Part shown: piece by piece, positions 1-12,049 of the stretch
Layout: each line of letters starts with the position of its first letter
How positions within the stretch are numbered: position 1 is the first letter of the stretch
NCBI GenBank assembly: GCA_037954235.1
Contig: JBBMOA010000070.1
Location: 33,558 to 97,557, forward strand
Direction of reading: 5' to 3'
From: Aulostomus chinensis
Taxonomy: Eukaryota; Chordata; Actinopteri; Syngnathiformes; Aulostomidae
Length of the DNA: 64,000 bases
Notes under the pieces: model-generated
The model's database searches: none
Seen by the model: the letters and a program-made list of their open reading frames with translations, nothing else
What the model was told of the DNA's origin: nothing
Made by a program: the position numbers and the translations under genes

Positions 1-187
1 TTCAAAGTGAGTTTTCAGTCAAGTTTCAACCTGAAAGCATAGAAAGATGCATAAACTTGAAGTTACAGCTTGATTTCAGTGACTTTTCGTCAAAATACAG
101 GAGTTCTGCATGAAGTGTTCATTTTGGCCTTCTCTCGCTGAGAAAACGCTATTTGTGACCTGCGACACAGAACAGCCATAACTTTTG

Positions 188-375
188 TTCAAAGTGAGTT
201 TTCAGTCAAGTTTCAACCTGAAAGCATAGAAAGATGCATAAACTTGAAGTTACAGCTTGATTTCAGTGAGTTTTCATCAAAATACAGGAGTTCCTACATG
301 AAGTGTTCATTTTGGCCTTCTCTCGCTGAGAAAACACTATTTGTGACCTGTGATACAAAAATGCCATAACTTTTG
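188..375 (+). repeat. 188-bp monomer with a 1-bp insertion
   Basis: This is the second monomer. It reads GAGTTCCTACATG where the consensus reads GAGTTCTGCATG (bases about 290-300), which adds one base and shifts the phase by +1. It is otherwise class A. Confidence 0.9.
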
Positions 376-562
376 TTCAAAGTGAGTTTTCAGTCAAGTT
401 TCAACCTGAAAGCATAGAAAGATGCATAAACTTGAAGTTACAGCTTGATTTCAGTGATTTTTAATCAAAATACAGGAGTTCTGCATGAAGTGTTCATTTT
501 GGCCTTCTCTCGCTGAGAAAACACTATTTGTGACCTGTGATACAAAAATGCCATAATTTTTG

Positions 563-1860
563 TTCAAAGTGAGTTTTCAGTCAAGTTTCAACCTGAAAGC
601 ATAGAAAGATGCATAAACTTGAAGTTACAGCTTGATTTCAGTGAGTTTTCATCAAAATACAGGAGTTCTGCATGAAGTGTTCATTTTGGCCTTCTCTCGC
701 TGAGAAAACGCTATTTGTGACCTGTGATACAAAAATGCCATAACTTTTGTTCAAAGTGAGTTTTCAGTCAAGTTTCAACCTGAAAGCATAGAAAGATGCA
801 TAAACTTGAAGTTACAGCTTGATTTCAGTGACTTTTCATCAAAATACAGGATTTCTGTATGAAGTGTTCATTTTGGCCTTCTCTTGCTGAGAAAACAATA
901 TTTGTGACCTCTGATACAAAAATGCCATAACTTTTGTTCAAAGTGAGTTTTCAGTCAAGTTTCAACCTGAAAGCATAGAAAGATGCATAAACTTGAAGTT
1001 ACAGCTTGATTACAGTGAGTTTTCATCAAAATACAGGAGTTCTGCATGAAGTGTTCATTTTGGCCTTCTCTCGCTGAGAAAACACTATTTGTGACCTGTG
1101 ATACAAAAATGCCATAACTTTTGTTCAAAGTGAGTTTTCAGTCAAGTTTCAACCGGAAAGCATAGAAAGATGCATAAACTTGAAGTTACAGCTTGATTTC
1201 AGTGAGTTTTCATCAAAATACAGGAGTTCTGCATGAAGTGTTCATTTTGGCCTTCTCTCGCTGAGAAAACACTATTTGTGACCTGTGATACAAAAATGCC
1301 ATAACTTTTGTTCAAAGTGAGTTTTCAGTCAAGTTTCAACCTGAAAGCATAGAAAGATGCATAAACTTGAAGTTACAGCTTGATTTCAGTGACTTTTCAT
1401 CAAAATACAGGAGTTCTGCATGAAGTGTTCATTTTGGCCTTGTCTCGCTGAGAAAACGCTATTTGTGACCTGCGACACGGAACAGCCATAACTTTTGTTC
1501 AAAGTGAGTTTTCAGTCAAGTTTCAACCTGAAAGCATAGAAAGATGCACAAACTTGAAGTTACAGCTTGATTTCAGTGAGTTGTCATCAAAATACAGGAG
1601 TTCTGCATGAAGTGTTCATTTTGGCCTTCTCTCGCTGAGAAAACACTATTTGTGACCTGTGATACAAAAATGCCATAACTTTTGTTCAAAGTGAGTTTTC
1701 AGTCAAGTTTCAACCTGAAAACATAGAAAGATGCATAAACTTGAAGTTACAGCTTGATTTCAGTGAGTTTTCATCAAAATACAGGAGTTCTGCATGAAGT
1801 GTTAATTTTGGCCTTCTCTCGCTGAGAAAACGCTATTTGTGACCTGCGACACAGAACAGC
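563..1860 (+). repeat. Left copy of a 21-monomer-spaced duplication
   Basis: Seven monomers here match 4,490-5,787 at an offset of 3,927 bp (21 x 187). Shared rare states are GGATTTCTG with CTCTTGCTG and AACAATA in one copy (851 and 4,778), AACCGG (1,155 and 5,082), CACGGAAC (1,479 and 5,406), GCACAAAC (1,549 and 5,476) with TTGTCATC, GAAAACATAG, and GTTAATTTT (1,804 and 5,731). The order of the rare states is also the same. The monomer before it (TTTTTAATC near 459) and the one after it differ, which bounds the copied tract. Confidence 0.88.
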
Positions 1861-2064
1861 CATAACTTTTGTTCAAAGTGAGTTTTCAGTCAAGTTTCAA
1901 CCTGAAAGCATAGAAAGATGCATAAACTTGAAGTTACAGCTTGATTTCAGTGAGTTTTCATCAAAATACAGGAGTTCTGCATGAAGTGTTCATTTTGGCC
2001 TTCTCTCGCTGAGAAAACGCTATTTGTGACCTGCGACACAAAACAGCCATAACTTTTGTTCAAA

Positions 2065-2153
2065 GTGAGTTTTCAGTCAAGTTTCAACCTGAAAGCATAG
2101 AAAGATGCATAAACTTGAAGTTACAGCTTGATTTCAGTGAGTTTTCATCAAAA
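2065..2153 (+). repeat. Internal direct repeat within the monomer (reference copy)
   Basis: GTGAGTTTTCA occurs twice per monomer, at positions 7-17 and 79-89, a 72-bp offset. With one gap the match extends through GTCAAG against TCAAAA. In class B the second copy is altered to GTGACTTTTCG. This suggests that part of the monomer arose by an old internal duplication, although an 11-bp match could also be chance in AT-rich sequence. Confidence 0.6.
2077..2122. repeat. Inverted repeat and short palindromes in each monomer (reference copy)
   Basis: Three dyads lie in monomer positions 19-64 and recur in nearly every copy. TCAAGTTT (19-26) and AAACTTGA (53-60) form a perfect 8-bp inverted repeat with a 26-bp spacer. 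TTTCA-ACC-TGAAA (24-36) is a 5-bp stem with a 3-base loop. AACTT-G-AAGTT (54-64) is a perfect 11-bp dyad. The coordinates are for the reference copy at 2,059-2,245. Clusters of short dyads have been proposed as a feature of centromeric satellites lacking CENP-B boxes. That function is not shown here. Confidence 0.8.
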
Positions 2154-2167
2154 TACAGGAGTTCTGC

Positions 2168-2239
2168 ATGAAGTGTTCATTTTGGCCTTCTCTCGCTGAG
2201 AAAACACTATTTGTGACCTGTGATACAAAAATGCCATAA
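2168..2239 (+). other. Recurring 24-codon open frame per monomer, probably not a gene
   Basis: Monomer positions 110-181 read as an ATG-to-TAA frame of 23 residues (MKCSFWPSLAEK...) in most copies; the reference copy is given. An AGGAG six bases before the ATG looks like a bacterial ribosome site. Of the class A/B differences inside it, three are at third codon positions and silent, while AAA-ATG against GAA-CAG changes two residues. The frame recurs several hundred times with no promoter, no longer context and occasional loss of the ATG (for example TTGAAG at about 31,521). I regard it as a by-product of the repeat and record it only because gene finders may call it. Confidence 0.15.
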
Positions 2240-4489
2240 CTTTTGTTCAAAGTGAGTTTTCAGTCAAGTTTCAACCTGAAAGCATAGAAAGATGCATAAA
2301 CTTGAAGTTACAGCTTGATTTCAGTGAGTTTTCATCAAAATACAGGAGTTCTGCATGAAGTGTTCATTTTGGCCTTCTCTCGCTGAGAAAACACTATTTG
2401 TGACCTGTGATACAAAAATGCCATAACTTTTGTTCAAAGTGAGTTTTCAGTCAAGTTTCAACCTGAAAGCATAGAAAGATGCATAAACTTGAAGTTACAG
2501 ATTGATTTCTTTGAGTTTTCATCAAAATACAGGAGTTCTGCATGAAGTGTTCATTTTGGCCTTCTCTCGCTGAGAAAACACTATTTGTGACCTGTGATAC
2601 AAAAATGCCATAACTTTTGTTCAAAGTGAGTTTTCAGTCAAGTTTCAACCGGAAAGCATAGAAAGATGCATAAACTTGAAGTTACAGCTTGATTTCAGTG
2701 AGTTTTCATCAAAATACAGGAGTTCTGCATGAAGTGTTCATTTTGGCCTTCTCTCGCTGAGAAAACACTATTTGTGACCTGTGATACAAAAATGCCATAA
2801 CTTTTGTTCAAAGTGAGTTTTCAGTCAAGTTTCAACCTGAAAGCATAGAAAGATGCATAAACTTGAAGTTACAGCTTGATTTCAGTGAGTTTTCATCAAA
2901 ATACAGGAGTTCTGCATGAAGTGTTCATTTTGGCCTTCTCTCTCTGAGAAAACACTATTTGTGACCTGTGATACAAAAATGCCATAACTTTTGTTCAAAG
3001 TGAGTTTTCAGTCAAGTTTCAACCTGAAAGCATAGAAAGATGCATAAACTTGAAGTTACAGCTTGATTTCAGTGACTTTTCATCAAAATACAGGAGTTCT
3101 GCATGAAGTGTTCATTTTGGCCTTGTCTCGCTGAGAAAACGCTATTTGTGACCTGCGACACAGAACAGCCATAACTTTTGTTCAAAATGAGTTTTCAGTC
3201 AAGTTTCAACCTGAAAGCATAGAAAGATGCATAAACTTGAAGTTACAGCTTGATTTCAGTGAGTTTTCATCAAAATACAGGAGTTCTGCATGAAGTGTTC
3301 ATTTTGGCCTTCTCTCGCTAAGAAAACACTATTTGTGACCTGTGATACAAAAATGCCATAACTTTTGTTCAAAGTGAGTTTTCAGTCAAGTTTCAACCTG
3401 AAAGCATAGAAAGATGCATAAACTTGAAGTTACAGCTTGATTTCAGTGAGTTTTCATCAAAATACAGGAGTTCTGCATGAAGTGTTCATTTTGGCCTTCT
3501 CTCGCTGAGAAAACACTATTTGTGACCTGTGATACAAAAATGCCATAACTTTTGTTCAAAGTGAGTTTTCAGTCAAGTTTCAACCTGAAAGCATAGAAAG
3601 ATGCATAAACTTGAAGTTACAGCTTGATTTCAGTGAGTTTTCATGAAAATACAGGAGTTCTGCATGAAGTGTTCATTTTGGCCTTCTCTCGCTGAGAAAA
3701 CACTATTTGTGACTTGTGATACAAAAATGCCATAACTTTTGTTCAAAGTGAGTTTTCAATCAAGTTTCAACCTGAAAGCATAGAAAGATGCATAAACTTG
3801 AAGTTACAGCTTGATTTCTGTGAGTTTTCATCAAAATACAGGAGTTCTGCATGAAGTGTTCATTTTGGCCTTCTCTCGCTGAGAAAACACTATTTGTGAC
3901 CTGTGATACAAAAATGCCATAACTTTTGTTCAAAGTGAGTTTTCAGTCAAGTTTCAACCGGAAAGCATAGAAAGATGCATAAACTTGAAGTTACAGCTTG
4001 ATTTCAGTGAGTTTTCATCAAAATACAGGAGTTCTGCATGAAGTGTTCATTTTGGCCTTCTCTCGCTGAGAAAACACTATTTGTGACCTGTGATACAAAA
4101 ATGCCATAACTTTTGTTCAAAGTGAGTTTTCAGTCAAGTTTCAACCTGAAAGCATAGAAAGATGCATAAACTTGAAGTTACAGCTTGATTTCAGTGAGTT
4201 TTCATCAAAATACAGGAGTTCTGCATGAAGTGTTCATTTTGGCCTTCTCTCGCTGAGAAAACACTATTTGTGACCTGTGATACAAAAATGCCATAACTTT
4301 TGTTCAAAGTGAGTTTTCAGTCAAGTTTCAACCTGAAAGCATAGAAAGATGCATAAACTTGAAGTTACAGCTTGATTTCAGTGAGTTTTCATGAAAATAC
4401 AGGAGTTCTGCATGAAGTGTTCATTTTGGCCTTCTCTCGCTGAGAAAACACTATTTGTGACCTGTGATACAAAAATGCCATAACTTTTG

Positions 4490-5787
4490 TTCAAAGTGAG
4501 TTTTCAGTCAAGTTTCAACCTGAAAGCATAGAAAGATGCATAAACTTGAAGTTACAGCTTGATTTCAGTGAGTTTTCATCAAAATACAGGAGTTCTGCAT
4601 GAAGTGTTCATTTTGGCCTTCTCTCGCTGAGAAAACGCTATTTGTGACCTGTGATACAAAAATGCCATAACTTTTGTTCAAAGTGAGTTTTCAGTCAAGT
4701 TTCAACCTGAAAGCATAGAAAGATGCATAAACTTGAAGTTACAGCTTGATTTCAGTGACTTTTCATCAAAATACAGGATTTCTGCATGAAGTGTTCATTT
4801 TGGCCTTCTCTTGCTGAGAAAACAATATTTGTGACCTGTGATACAAAAATGCCATAACTTTTGTTCAAAGTGAGTTTTCAGTCAAGTTTCAACCTGAAAG
4901 CATAGAAAGATGCATAAACTTGAAGTTACAGCTTGATTTCAGTGAGTTTTCATCAAAATACAGGAGTTCTGCATGAAGTGTTCATTTTGGCCTTCTCTCG
5001 CTGAGAAAACACTATTTGTGACCTGTGATACAAAAATGCCATAACTTTTGTTCAAAGTGAGTTTTCAGTCAAGTTTCAACCGGAAAGCATAGAAAGATGC
5101 ATAAACTTGAAGTTACAGCTTGATTTCAGTGAGTTTTCATCAAAATACAGGAGTTCTGCATGAAGTGTTCATTTTGGCCTTCTCTCGCTGAGAAAACACT
5201 ATTTGTGACCTGTGATACAAAAATGCCATAACTTTTGTTCAAAGTGAGTTTTCAGTCAAGTTTCAACCTGAAAGCATAGAAAGATGCATAAACTTGAAGT
5301 TACAGCTTGATTTCAGTGACTTTTCATCAAAATACAGGAGTTCTGCATGAAGTGTTCATTTTGGCCTTGTCTCGCTGAGAAAACGCTATTTGTGACCTGC
5401 GACACGGAACAGCCATAACTTTTGTTCAAAGTGAGTTTTCAGTCAAGTTTCAACCTGAAAGCATAGAAAGATGCACAAACTTGAAGTTACAGCTTGATTT
5501 CAGTGAGTTGTCATCAAAATACAGGAGTTCTGCATGAAGTGTTCATTTTGGCCTTCTCTCGCTGAGAAAACACTATTTGTGACCTGTGATACAAAAATGC
5601 CATAACTTTTGTTCAAAGTGAGTTTTCAGTCAAGTTTCAACCTGAAAACATAGAAAGATGCATAAACTTGAAGTTACAGCTTGATTTCAGTGAGTTTTCA
5701 TCAAAATACAGGAGTTCTGCATGAAGTGTTAATTTTGGCCTTCTCTCGCTGAGAAAACGCTATTTGTGACCTGCGACACAGAACAGC
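4490..5787 (+). repeat. Right copy of the 21-monomer-spaced duplication
   Basis: This tract carries the same ordered rare variants as 563-1,860. A few private differences separate the two: the left copy alone has CTGTATG and CTCTGAT near 860-910 and GATTACAG near 1,010. Its right half (from about 5,360) is copied again at about 7,230, so this tract has been used at least twice as a duplication source or acceptor. Confidence 0.87.
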
Positions 5788-7100
5788 CATAACTTTTGTT
5801 CAAAGTGAGTTTTCAGTCAAGTTTCAACCTGAAAGCATAGAAAGATGCATAAACTTGAAGTTACAGCTTGATTTCAGTGAGTTTTCATCAAAATACAGGA
5901 GTTCTGCATGAAGTGTTCATTTTGGCCTTGTCTCGCTGAGAAAACACTATTTGTGACCTGTGATACAAAAATGCCATAACTTTTGTTCAAAGTGAGTTTT
6001 CAGTCAAGTTTCAACCTGAAAGCATAGAAAGATGCATAAACTTGAAGTTACAGCTTGATTTCAGTGAGTTTTCATCAAAATACAGGAGTTCTGCATGAAG
6101 TGTTCATTTTGGCCTTCTCTCGCTGAGAAAACACTATTTGTGACTTGTGATACAAAAATGCCATAACTTTTGTTCAAAGTGAGTTTTCAGTCAAGTTTCA
6201 ACCTGAAAGCATAGAAAGATGCATAAACTTGAAGTTACAGCTTGATTTCAGTGAGTTTTCATCAAAATAAAGGAGTTCTGCATGAAGTGTTCATTTTGGC
6301 CTTCTCTCGCTGAGAAAACGCTATTTGTGACCTGCGACACAGAACAGCCATAACTTTTGTTCAAAGTGAGTTTTCAGTCAAGTTTCAACCTGAAAGCATA
6401 GAAAGATGCATAAACTTGAAGTTACAGCTTGATTTCAGTGAGTTTTCATCAAAATACAGGAGTTCTGCATGAAGTGTTCATTTTGGCCTTCTCTCGCTGA
6501 GAAAACACTATTTGTGACCTGTGATACAAAAATGCCATAACTTTTGTTCAAAGTGAGTTTTCAGTCAAGTTTCAACCGGAAAGCATAGAAAGATGCATAA
6601 ACTTGAAGTTACAGCTTGATTTCAGTGAGTTTTCATCAAAATACAGGAGTTCTGCATGAAGTGTTCATTTTGGCCTTCTCTCGCTGAGAAAACACTATTT
6701 GTGACCTGTGATACAAAAATGCCATAACTTTTGTTCAAAGTGAGTTTTCAGTCAAGTTTCAACCTGAAAGCATAGAAAGATGCATAAACTTGAAGTTACA
6801 GCTTGATTTCAGTGAGCTTTCATGAAAATACAGGAGTCCTGCATGAAGTGTTCATTTTGGCCTTCTCTCGCTGAGAAAACACTATTTGTGACCTGTGATA
6901 CAAAAATGCCATAACTTTTGTTCAAAGTGAGTTTTCAGTCAAGTTTCAACCTGAAAGCATAGAAAGATGCATAAACTTGAAGTTACAGCTTGATTTCAGT
7001 GAGCTTTCATGAAAATACAGGAGTCCTGCATGAAGTGTTCATTTTGGCCTTCTCTCGCTGAGAAAACACTATTTGTGACCTGTGATACAAAAATGCCATA
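5360..7100 (+). repeat. 10-monomer (1,870-bp) higher-order unit, copy 1
   Basis: The variant order here is CACGGAAC (5,406), GCACAAAC (5,476), GTTAATTTT (5,731), GACTTGTGAT (about 6,142), AAAATAAAGG (about 6,268), and two adjacent GAGCTTTCATG/GAGTCCTG monomers (6,817 and 7,004). All recur 1,870 bp later. Two differences within the unit are AACCGG at 6,578 (CCTG in copy 2) and a GTCTCG class A monomer near 5,930. Monomers within the unit are nearly identical to each other, so this is a faint higher-order register, unlike the diverged-monomer units of human alpha satellite. Confidence 0.88.
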
Positions 7101-7229
7101 ACTTTTGTTCAAAGTGAGTTTTCAGTCAAGTTTCAACCTGAAAGCATAGAAAGATGCATAAACTTGAAGTTACAGCTTGATTTCAGTGAGTTTTCATCAA
7201 AATACAGGAGTTCTGCATGAAGTGTTCAT

Positions 7230-8970
7230 TTTGGCCTTGTCTCGCTGAGAAAACGCTATTTGTGACCTGCGACACGGAACAGCCATAACTTTTGTTCAAA
7301 GTGAGTTTTCAGTCAAGTTTCAACCTGAAAGCATAGAAAGATGCACAAACTTGAAGTTACAGCTTGATTTCAGTGAGTTGTCATCAAAATACAGGAGTTC
7401 TGCATGAAGTGTTCATTTTGGCCTTCTCTCGCTGAGAAAACACTATTTGTGACCTGTGATACAAAAATGCCATAACTTTTGTTCAAAGTGAGTTTTCAGT
7501 CAAGTTTCAACCTGAAAACATAGAAAGATGCATAAACTTGAAGTTACAGCTTGATTTCAGTGAGTTTTCATCAAAATACAGGAGTTCTGCATGAAGTGTT
7601 AATTTTGGCCTTCTCTCGCTGAGAAAACGCTATTTGTGACCTGCGACACAGAACAGCCATAACTTTTGTTCAAAGTGAGTTTTCAGTCAAGTTTCAACCT
7701 GAAAGCATAGAAAGATGCATAAACTTGAAGTTACAGCTTGATTTCAGTGAGTTTTCATCAAAATACAGGAGTTCTGCATGAAGTGTTCATTTTGGCCTTC
7801 TCTCGCTGAGAAAACACTATTTGTGACCTGTGATACAAAAATGCCATAACTTTTGTTCAAAGTGAGTTTTCAGTCAAGTTTCAACCTGAAAGCATAGAAA
7901 GATGCATAAACTTGAAGTTACAGCTTGATTTCAGTGAGTTTTCATCAAAATACAGGAGTTCTGCATGAAGTGTTCATTTTGGCCTTCTCTCGCTGAGAAA
8001 ACACTATTTGTGACTTGTGATACAAAAATGCCATAACTTTTGTTCAAAGTGAGTTTTCAGTCAAGTTTCAACCTGAAAGCATAGAAAGATGCATAAACTT
8101 GAAGTTACAGCTTGATTTCAGTGAGTTTTCATCAAAATAAAGGAGTTCTGCATGAAGTGTTCATTTTGGCCTTCTCTCGCTGAGAAAACGCTATTTGTGA
8201 CCTGCGACACAGAACAGCCATAACTTTTGTTCAAAGTGAGTTTTCAGTCAAGTTTCAACCTGAAAGCATAGAAAGATGCATAAACTTGAAGGTACAGCTT
8301 GATTTCAGTGAGTTTTCATCAAAATACAGGAGTTCTGCATGAAGTGTTCATTTTGGCCTTCTCTCGCTGAGAAAACACTATTTGTGACCTGTGATACAAA
8401 AATGCCATAACTTTTGTTCAAAGTGAGTTTTCAGTCAAGTTTCAACCTGAAAGCATAGAAAGATGCATAAACTTGAAGTTACAGCTTGATTTCAGTGAGT
8501 TTTCATCAAAATACAGGAGTTCTGCATGAAGTGTTCATTTTGGCCTTCTCTCGCTGAGAAAACACTATTTGTGACCTGTGATACAAAAATGCCATAACTT
8601 TTGTTCAAAGTGAGTTTTCAGTCAAGTTTCAACCTGAAAGCATAGAAAGATGCATAAACTTGAAGTTACAGCTTGATTTCAGTGAGCTTTCATGAAAATA
8701 CAGGAGTCCTGCATGAAGTGTTCATTTTGGCCTTCTCTCGCTGAGAAAACACTATTTGTGACCTGTGATACAAAAATGCCATAACTTTTGTTCAAAGTGA
8801 GTTTTCAGTCAAGTTTCAACCTGAAAGCATAGAAAGATGCATAAACTTGAAGTTACAGCTTGATTTCAGTGAGCTTTCATGAAAATACAGGAGTCCTGCA
8901 TGAAGTGTTCATTTTGGCCTTCTCTCGCTGAGAAAACACTATTTGTGACCTGTGATACAAAAATGCCATA
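7230..8970 (+). repeat. 10-monomer higher-order unit, copy 2
   Basis: The variants of copy 1 recur at +1,870 bp: 7,276, 7,346, 7,601, 8,012, 8,138, 8,687 and 8,874. A private G at about 8,291 (GAAGGTACAG) is seen only here. The right part is copied onward at 9,881-10,743 with offset 1,869, which is 1,870 minus the 1-bp deletion near 9,681. Confidence 0.87.
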
Positions 8971-9099
8971 ACTTTTGTTCAAAGTGAGTTTTCAGTCAAG
9001 TTTCAACCTGAAAGCATAGAAAGATGCATAAACTTGAAGTTACAGCTTGATTTCAGTGAGTTTTCATCAAAATACAGGAGTTCTGCATGAAGTGTTCAT

Positions 9100-11760
9100 T
9101 TTGGCCTTCTCTCGCTGAGAAAACACTATTTGTGACTTGTGATACAAAAATGCCATAACTTTTGTTCAAAGTGAGTTTTCAGTCAAGTTTCAACCTGAAA
9201 GCATAGAAAGATGCATAAACTTGAAGTTACAGCTTGATTTCTGTGAGTTTTCATCAAAATACAGGAGTTCTGCATGAAGTGTTCATTTTGGCCTTCTCTC
9301 GCTGAGAAAACACTATTTGTGACCTGTGATACAAAAATGCCATAACTTTTGTTCAAAGTGAGTTTTCAGTCAAGTTTCAACCGGAAAGCATAGAAAGATG
9401 CATAAACTTGAAGTTACAGCTTGATTTCAGTGAGTTTTCATCAAAATACAGGAGTTCTGCATGAAGTGTTCATTTTGGCCTTCTCTCGCTGAGAAAACAC
9501 TATTTGTGACCTGTGATACAAAAATGCCATAACTTTTGTTCAAAGTGAGTTTTCAGTCAAGTTTCAACCTGAAAGCATAGAAAGATGCATAAACTTGAAG
9601 TTACAGCTTGATTTCAGTGACTTTTCATCAAAATACAGGAGTTCTGCATGAAGTGTTCATTTTGGCCTTGTCTCGCTGAGAAACAATATTTGTGACCTGC
9701 GACACAGAACAGCCATAACTTTTGTTCAAAGTGAGTTTTCAGTCAAGTTTCAACCTGAAAGCATAGAAAGATGCATAAACTTGAAGTTACAGCTTGATTT
9801 CAGTGACTTTTCATCAAAATACAGGAGTTCTGCATGAAGTGTTCATTTTGGCCTTCTCTCGCTGAGAAAACACTATTTGTGACTTGTGATACAAAAATGC
9901 CATAACTTTTGTTCAAAGTGAGTTTTCAGTCAAGTTTCAACCTGAAAGCATAGAAAGATGCATAAACTTGAAGTTACAGCTTGATTTCAGTGAGTTTTCA
10001 TCAAAATAAAGGAGTTCTGCATGAAGTGTTCATTTTGGCCTTCTCTCGCTGAGAAAACGCTATTTGTGACCTGCGACACAGAACAGCCATAACTTTTGTT
10101 CAAAGTGAGTTTTCAGTCAAGTTTCAACCTGAAAGCATAGAAAGATGCATAAACTTGAAGTTACAGCTTGATTTCAGTGAGTTTTCATCAAAATACAGGA
10201 GTTCTGCATGAAGTGTTCATTTTGGCCTTCTCTCGGTGAGAAAACACTATTTGTGACCTGTGATACAAAAATGCCATAACTTTTGTTCAAAGTGAGTTTT
10301 CAGTCAAGTTTCAACCTGAAAGCATAGAAAGATGCATAAACTTGAAGTTACAGCTTGATTTCAGTGAGTTTTCATCAAAATACAGGAGTTCTGCATGAAG
10401 TGTTCATTTTGGCCTTCTCTCGCTGAGAAAACACTATTTGTGACCTGTGATACAAAAATGCCATAACTTTTGTTCAAAGTGAGTTTTCAGTCAAGTTTCA
10501 ACCTGAAAGCATAGAAAGATGCATAAACTTGAAGTTACAGCTTGATTTCAGTGAGTTTTCATCAAAATACAGGAGTTCTGCATGAAGTGTTCATTTTGGC
10601 CTTCTCTCGCTGAGAAAACACTATTTGTGACCTGTGATACAAAAATGCCATAACTTTTGGTCAAAGTGAGTTTTCAGTCAAGTTTCAACCTGAAAGCATA
10701 GAAAGATGCATAAACTTGAAGTTACAGCTTGATTTCAGTGAGCTTTCATGAAAATACAGGAGTCCTGCATGAAGTGTTCATTTTGGCCTTCTCTCGCTGA
10801 GAAAACACTATTTGTGACCTGTGATACAAAAATGCCATAACTTTTGTTCAAAGTGAGTTTTCAGTCAAGTTTCAACCTGAAAGCATAGAAAGATGCATAA
10901 ACTTGAAGTTACAGCTTGATTTCAGTGAGTTTTCATCAAAATACAGGAGTTCTGCATGAAGTGTTCATTTTGGCCTTCTCTCGCTGAGAAAACACTATTT
11001 GTGACTTGTGATACAAAAATGCCATAACTTTTGTTCAAAGTGAGTTTTCAGTCAAGTTTCAACCTGAAAGCATAGAAAGATGCATAAACTTGAAGTTACA
11101 GCTTGATTTCTGTGAGTTTTCATCAAAATACAGGAGTTCTGCATGAAGTGTTCATTTTGGCCTTCTCTCGCTGAGAAAACACTATTTGTGACCTGTGATA
11201 CAAAAATGCCATAACTTTTGTTCAAAGTGAGTTTTCAGTCAAGTTTCAACCGGAAAGCATAGAAAGATGCATAAACTTGAAGTTACAGCTTGATTTCAGT
11301 GAGTTTTCATCAAAATACAGGAGTTCTGCATGAAGTGTTCATTTTGGCCTTCTCTCGCTGAGAAAACACTATTTATGACCTGTGATACAAAAATGCCATA
11401 ACTTTTGTTCAAAGTGAGTTTTCAGTCAAGTTTCAACCTGAAAGCATAGAAAGATGCATAAACTTGAAGTTACAGCTTGATTTCAGTGACTTTTCATCAA
11501 AATACAGGAGTTCTGCATGAAGTGTTCATTTTGGCCTTGTCTCGCTGAGAAACAATATTTGTGACCTGCGACACAGAACAGCCATAACTTTTGTTCAAAG
11601 TGAGTTTTCAGTCAAGTTTCAACCTGAAAGCATAGAAAGATGCATAAACTTGAAGTTACAGCTTGATTTCAGTGACTTTTCATCAAAATACAGGAGTTCT
11701 GCATGAAGTGTTCATTTTGGCCTTCTCTCGCTGAGAAAACACTATTTGTGACCTGTGATA
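9100..11760 (+). repeat. Further 10-monomer register, partly overlapping copies
   Basis: GACTTGTGAT (9,134 and 11,003), GATTTCTGTG (about 9,239 and 11,108), AACCGG (9,383 and 11,252) and the AAACAATA deletion monomer (about 9,681 and 11,550) repeat in order at offset 1,869 bp. Interleaved with these, the GACTTGTGAT/AAAATAAAGG pair of the previous unit recurs at 9,881/10,007, and one GAGCTTTCATG monomer at 10,743. The same GACTTG-TCTGTG-CCGG trio also occurs at 3,711/3,817/3,960, an offset of 29 monomers. Confidence 0.82.
9679..9690 (+). repeat. 1-bp deletion variant GAGAAACAATATT
   Basis: The consensus AGAAAACACTATT is replaced by a form one base shorter with CAAT. The same change is seen near 11,550, 20,525, 28,378 and 30,060. 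All five are in class B monomers with CATC at 88-91 and the GTCTCG state at 132, so they descend from one event spread by duplication or conversion. Each makes a 186-bp monomer. Confidence 0.88.
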
Positions 11761-12049
11761 CAAAAATGCCATAACTTTTCTTCAAAGTGAGTTTTCAGTC
11801 AAGTTTCAACCTGAAAGCATAGAAAGATGCATAAACTTGAAGTTACAGCTTGATTTCAGTGACTTTTCATCAAAATACAGGAGTTCTGCATGAAGTGTTC
11901 ATTTTGGCCTTGTCTCGCTGAGAAAACGCTATTTGTGACCTGCGACACAGAACAGCCATAACTTTTGTTCAAAGTGAGTTTTCAGTCAAGTTTCAACCTG
12001 AAAGCATAGAAAGATGCATAAACTTGAAGTTACAGCTTGATTTCAGTGA

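Larger units (their letters stand above)
2059..2245 (+). repeat. Representative class A (majority) monomer, 187 bp
   Basis: This copy matches the majority base at every position I compared and serves as a reference. Diagnostic class A states, in monomer coordinates: GAG at 81-83, CATC at 88-91, CTCTCGCTG at 132-140, ACACT at 146-150, GACC at 157-160 and TGTGATACAA at 161-170 followed by AAATGCC. Its only CpG is in CTCGCTG (136-137). A/T tracts of four or more lie at 12-15, 84-87, 92-95, 122-125, 143-146, 169-173 and 183-186. Most of the array's copies are this class or one or two bases away from it. Confidence 0.93.

Noticed and set aside
104..181. AGGAG-spaced ATG as a bacterial ribosome site and small gene
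   Set aside because: The motif recurs in essentially every one of about 342 copies of a eukaryote-like satellite, which fits the repeat consensus and not selected translation signals.
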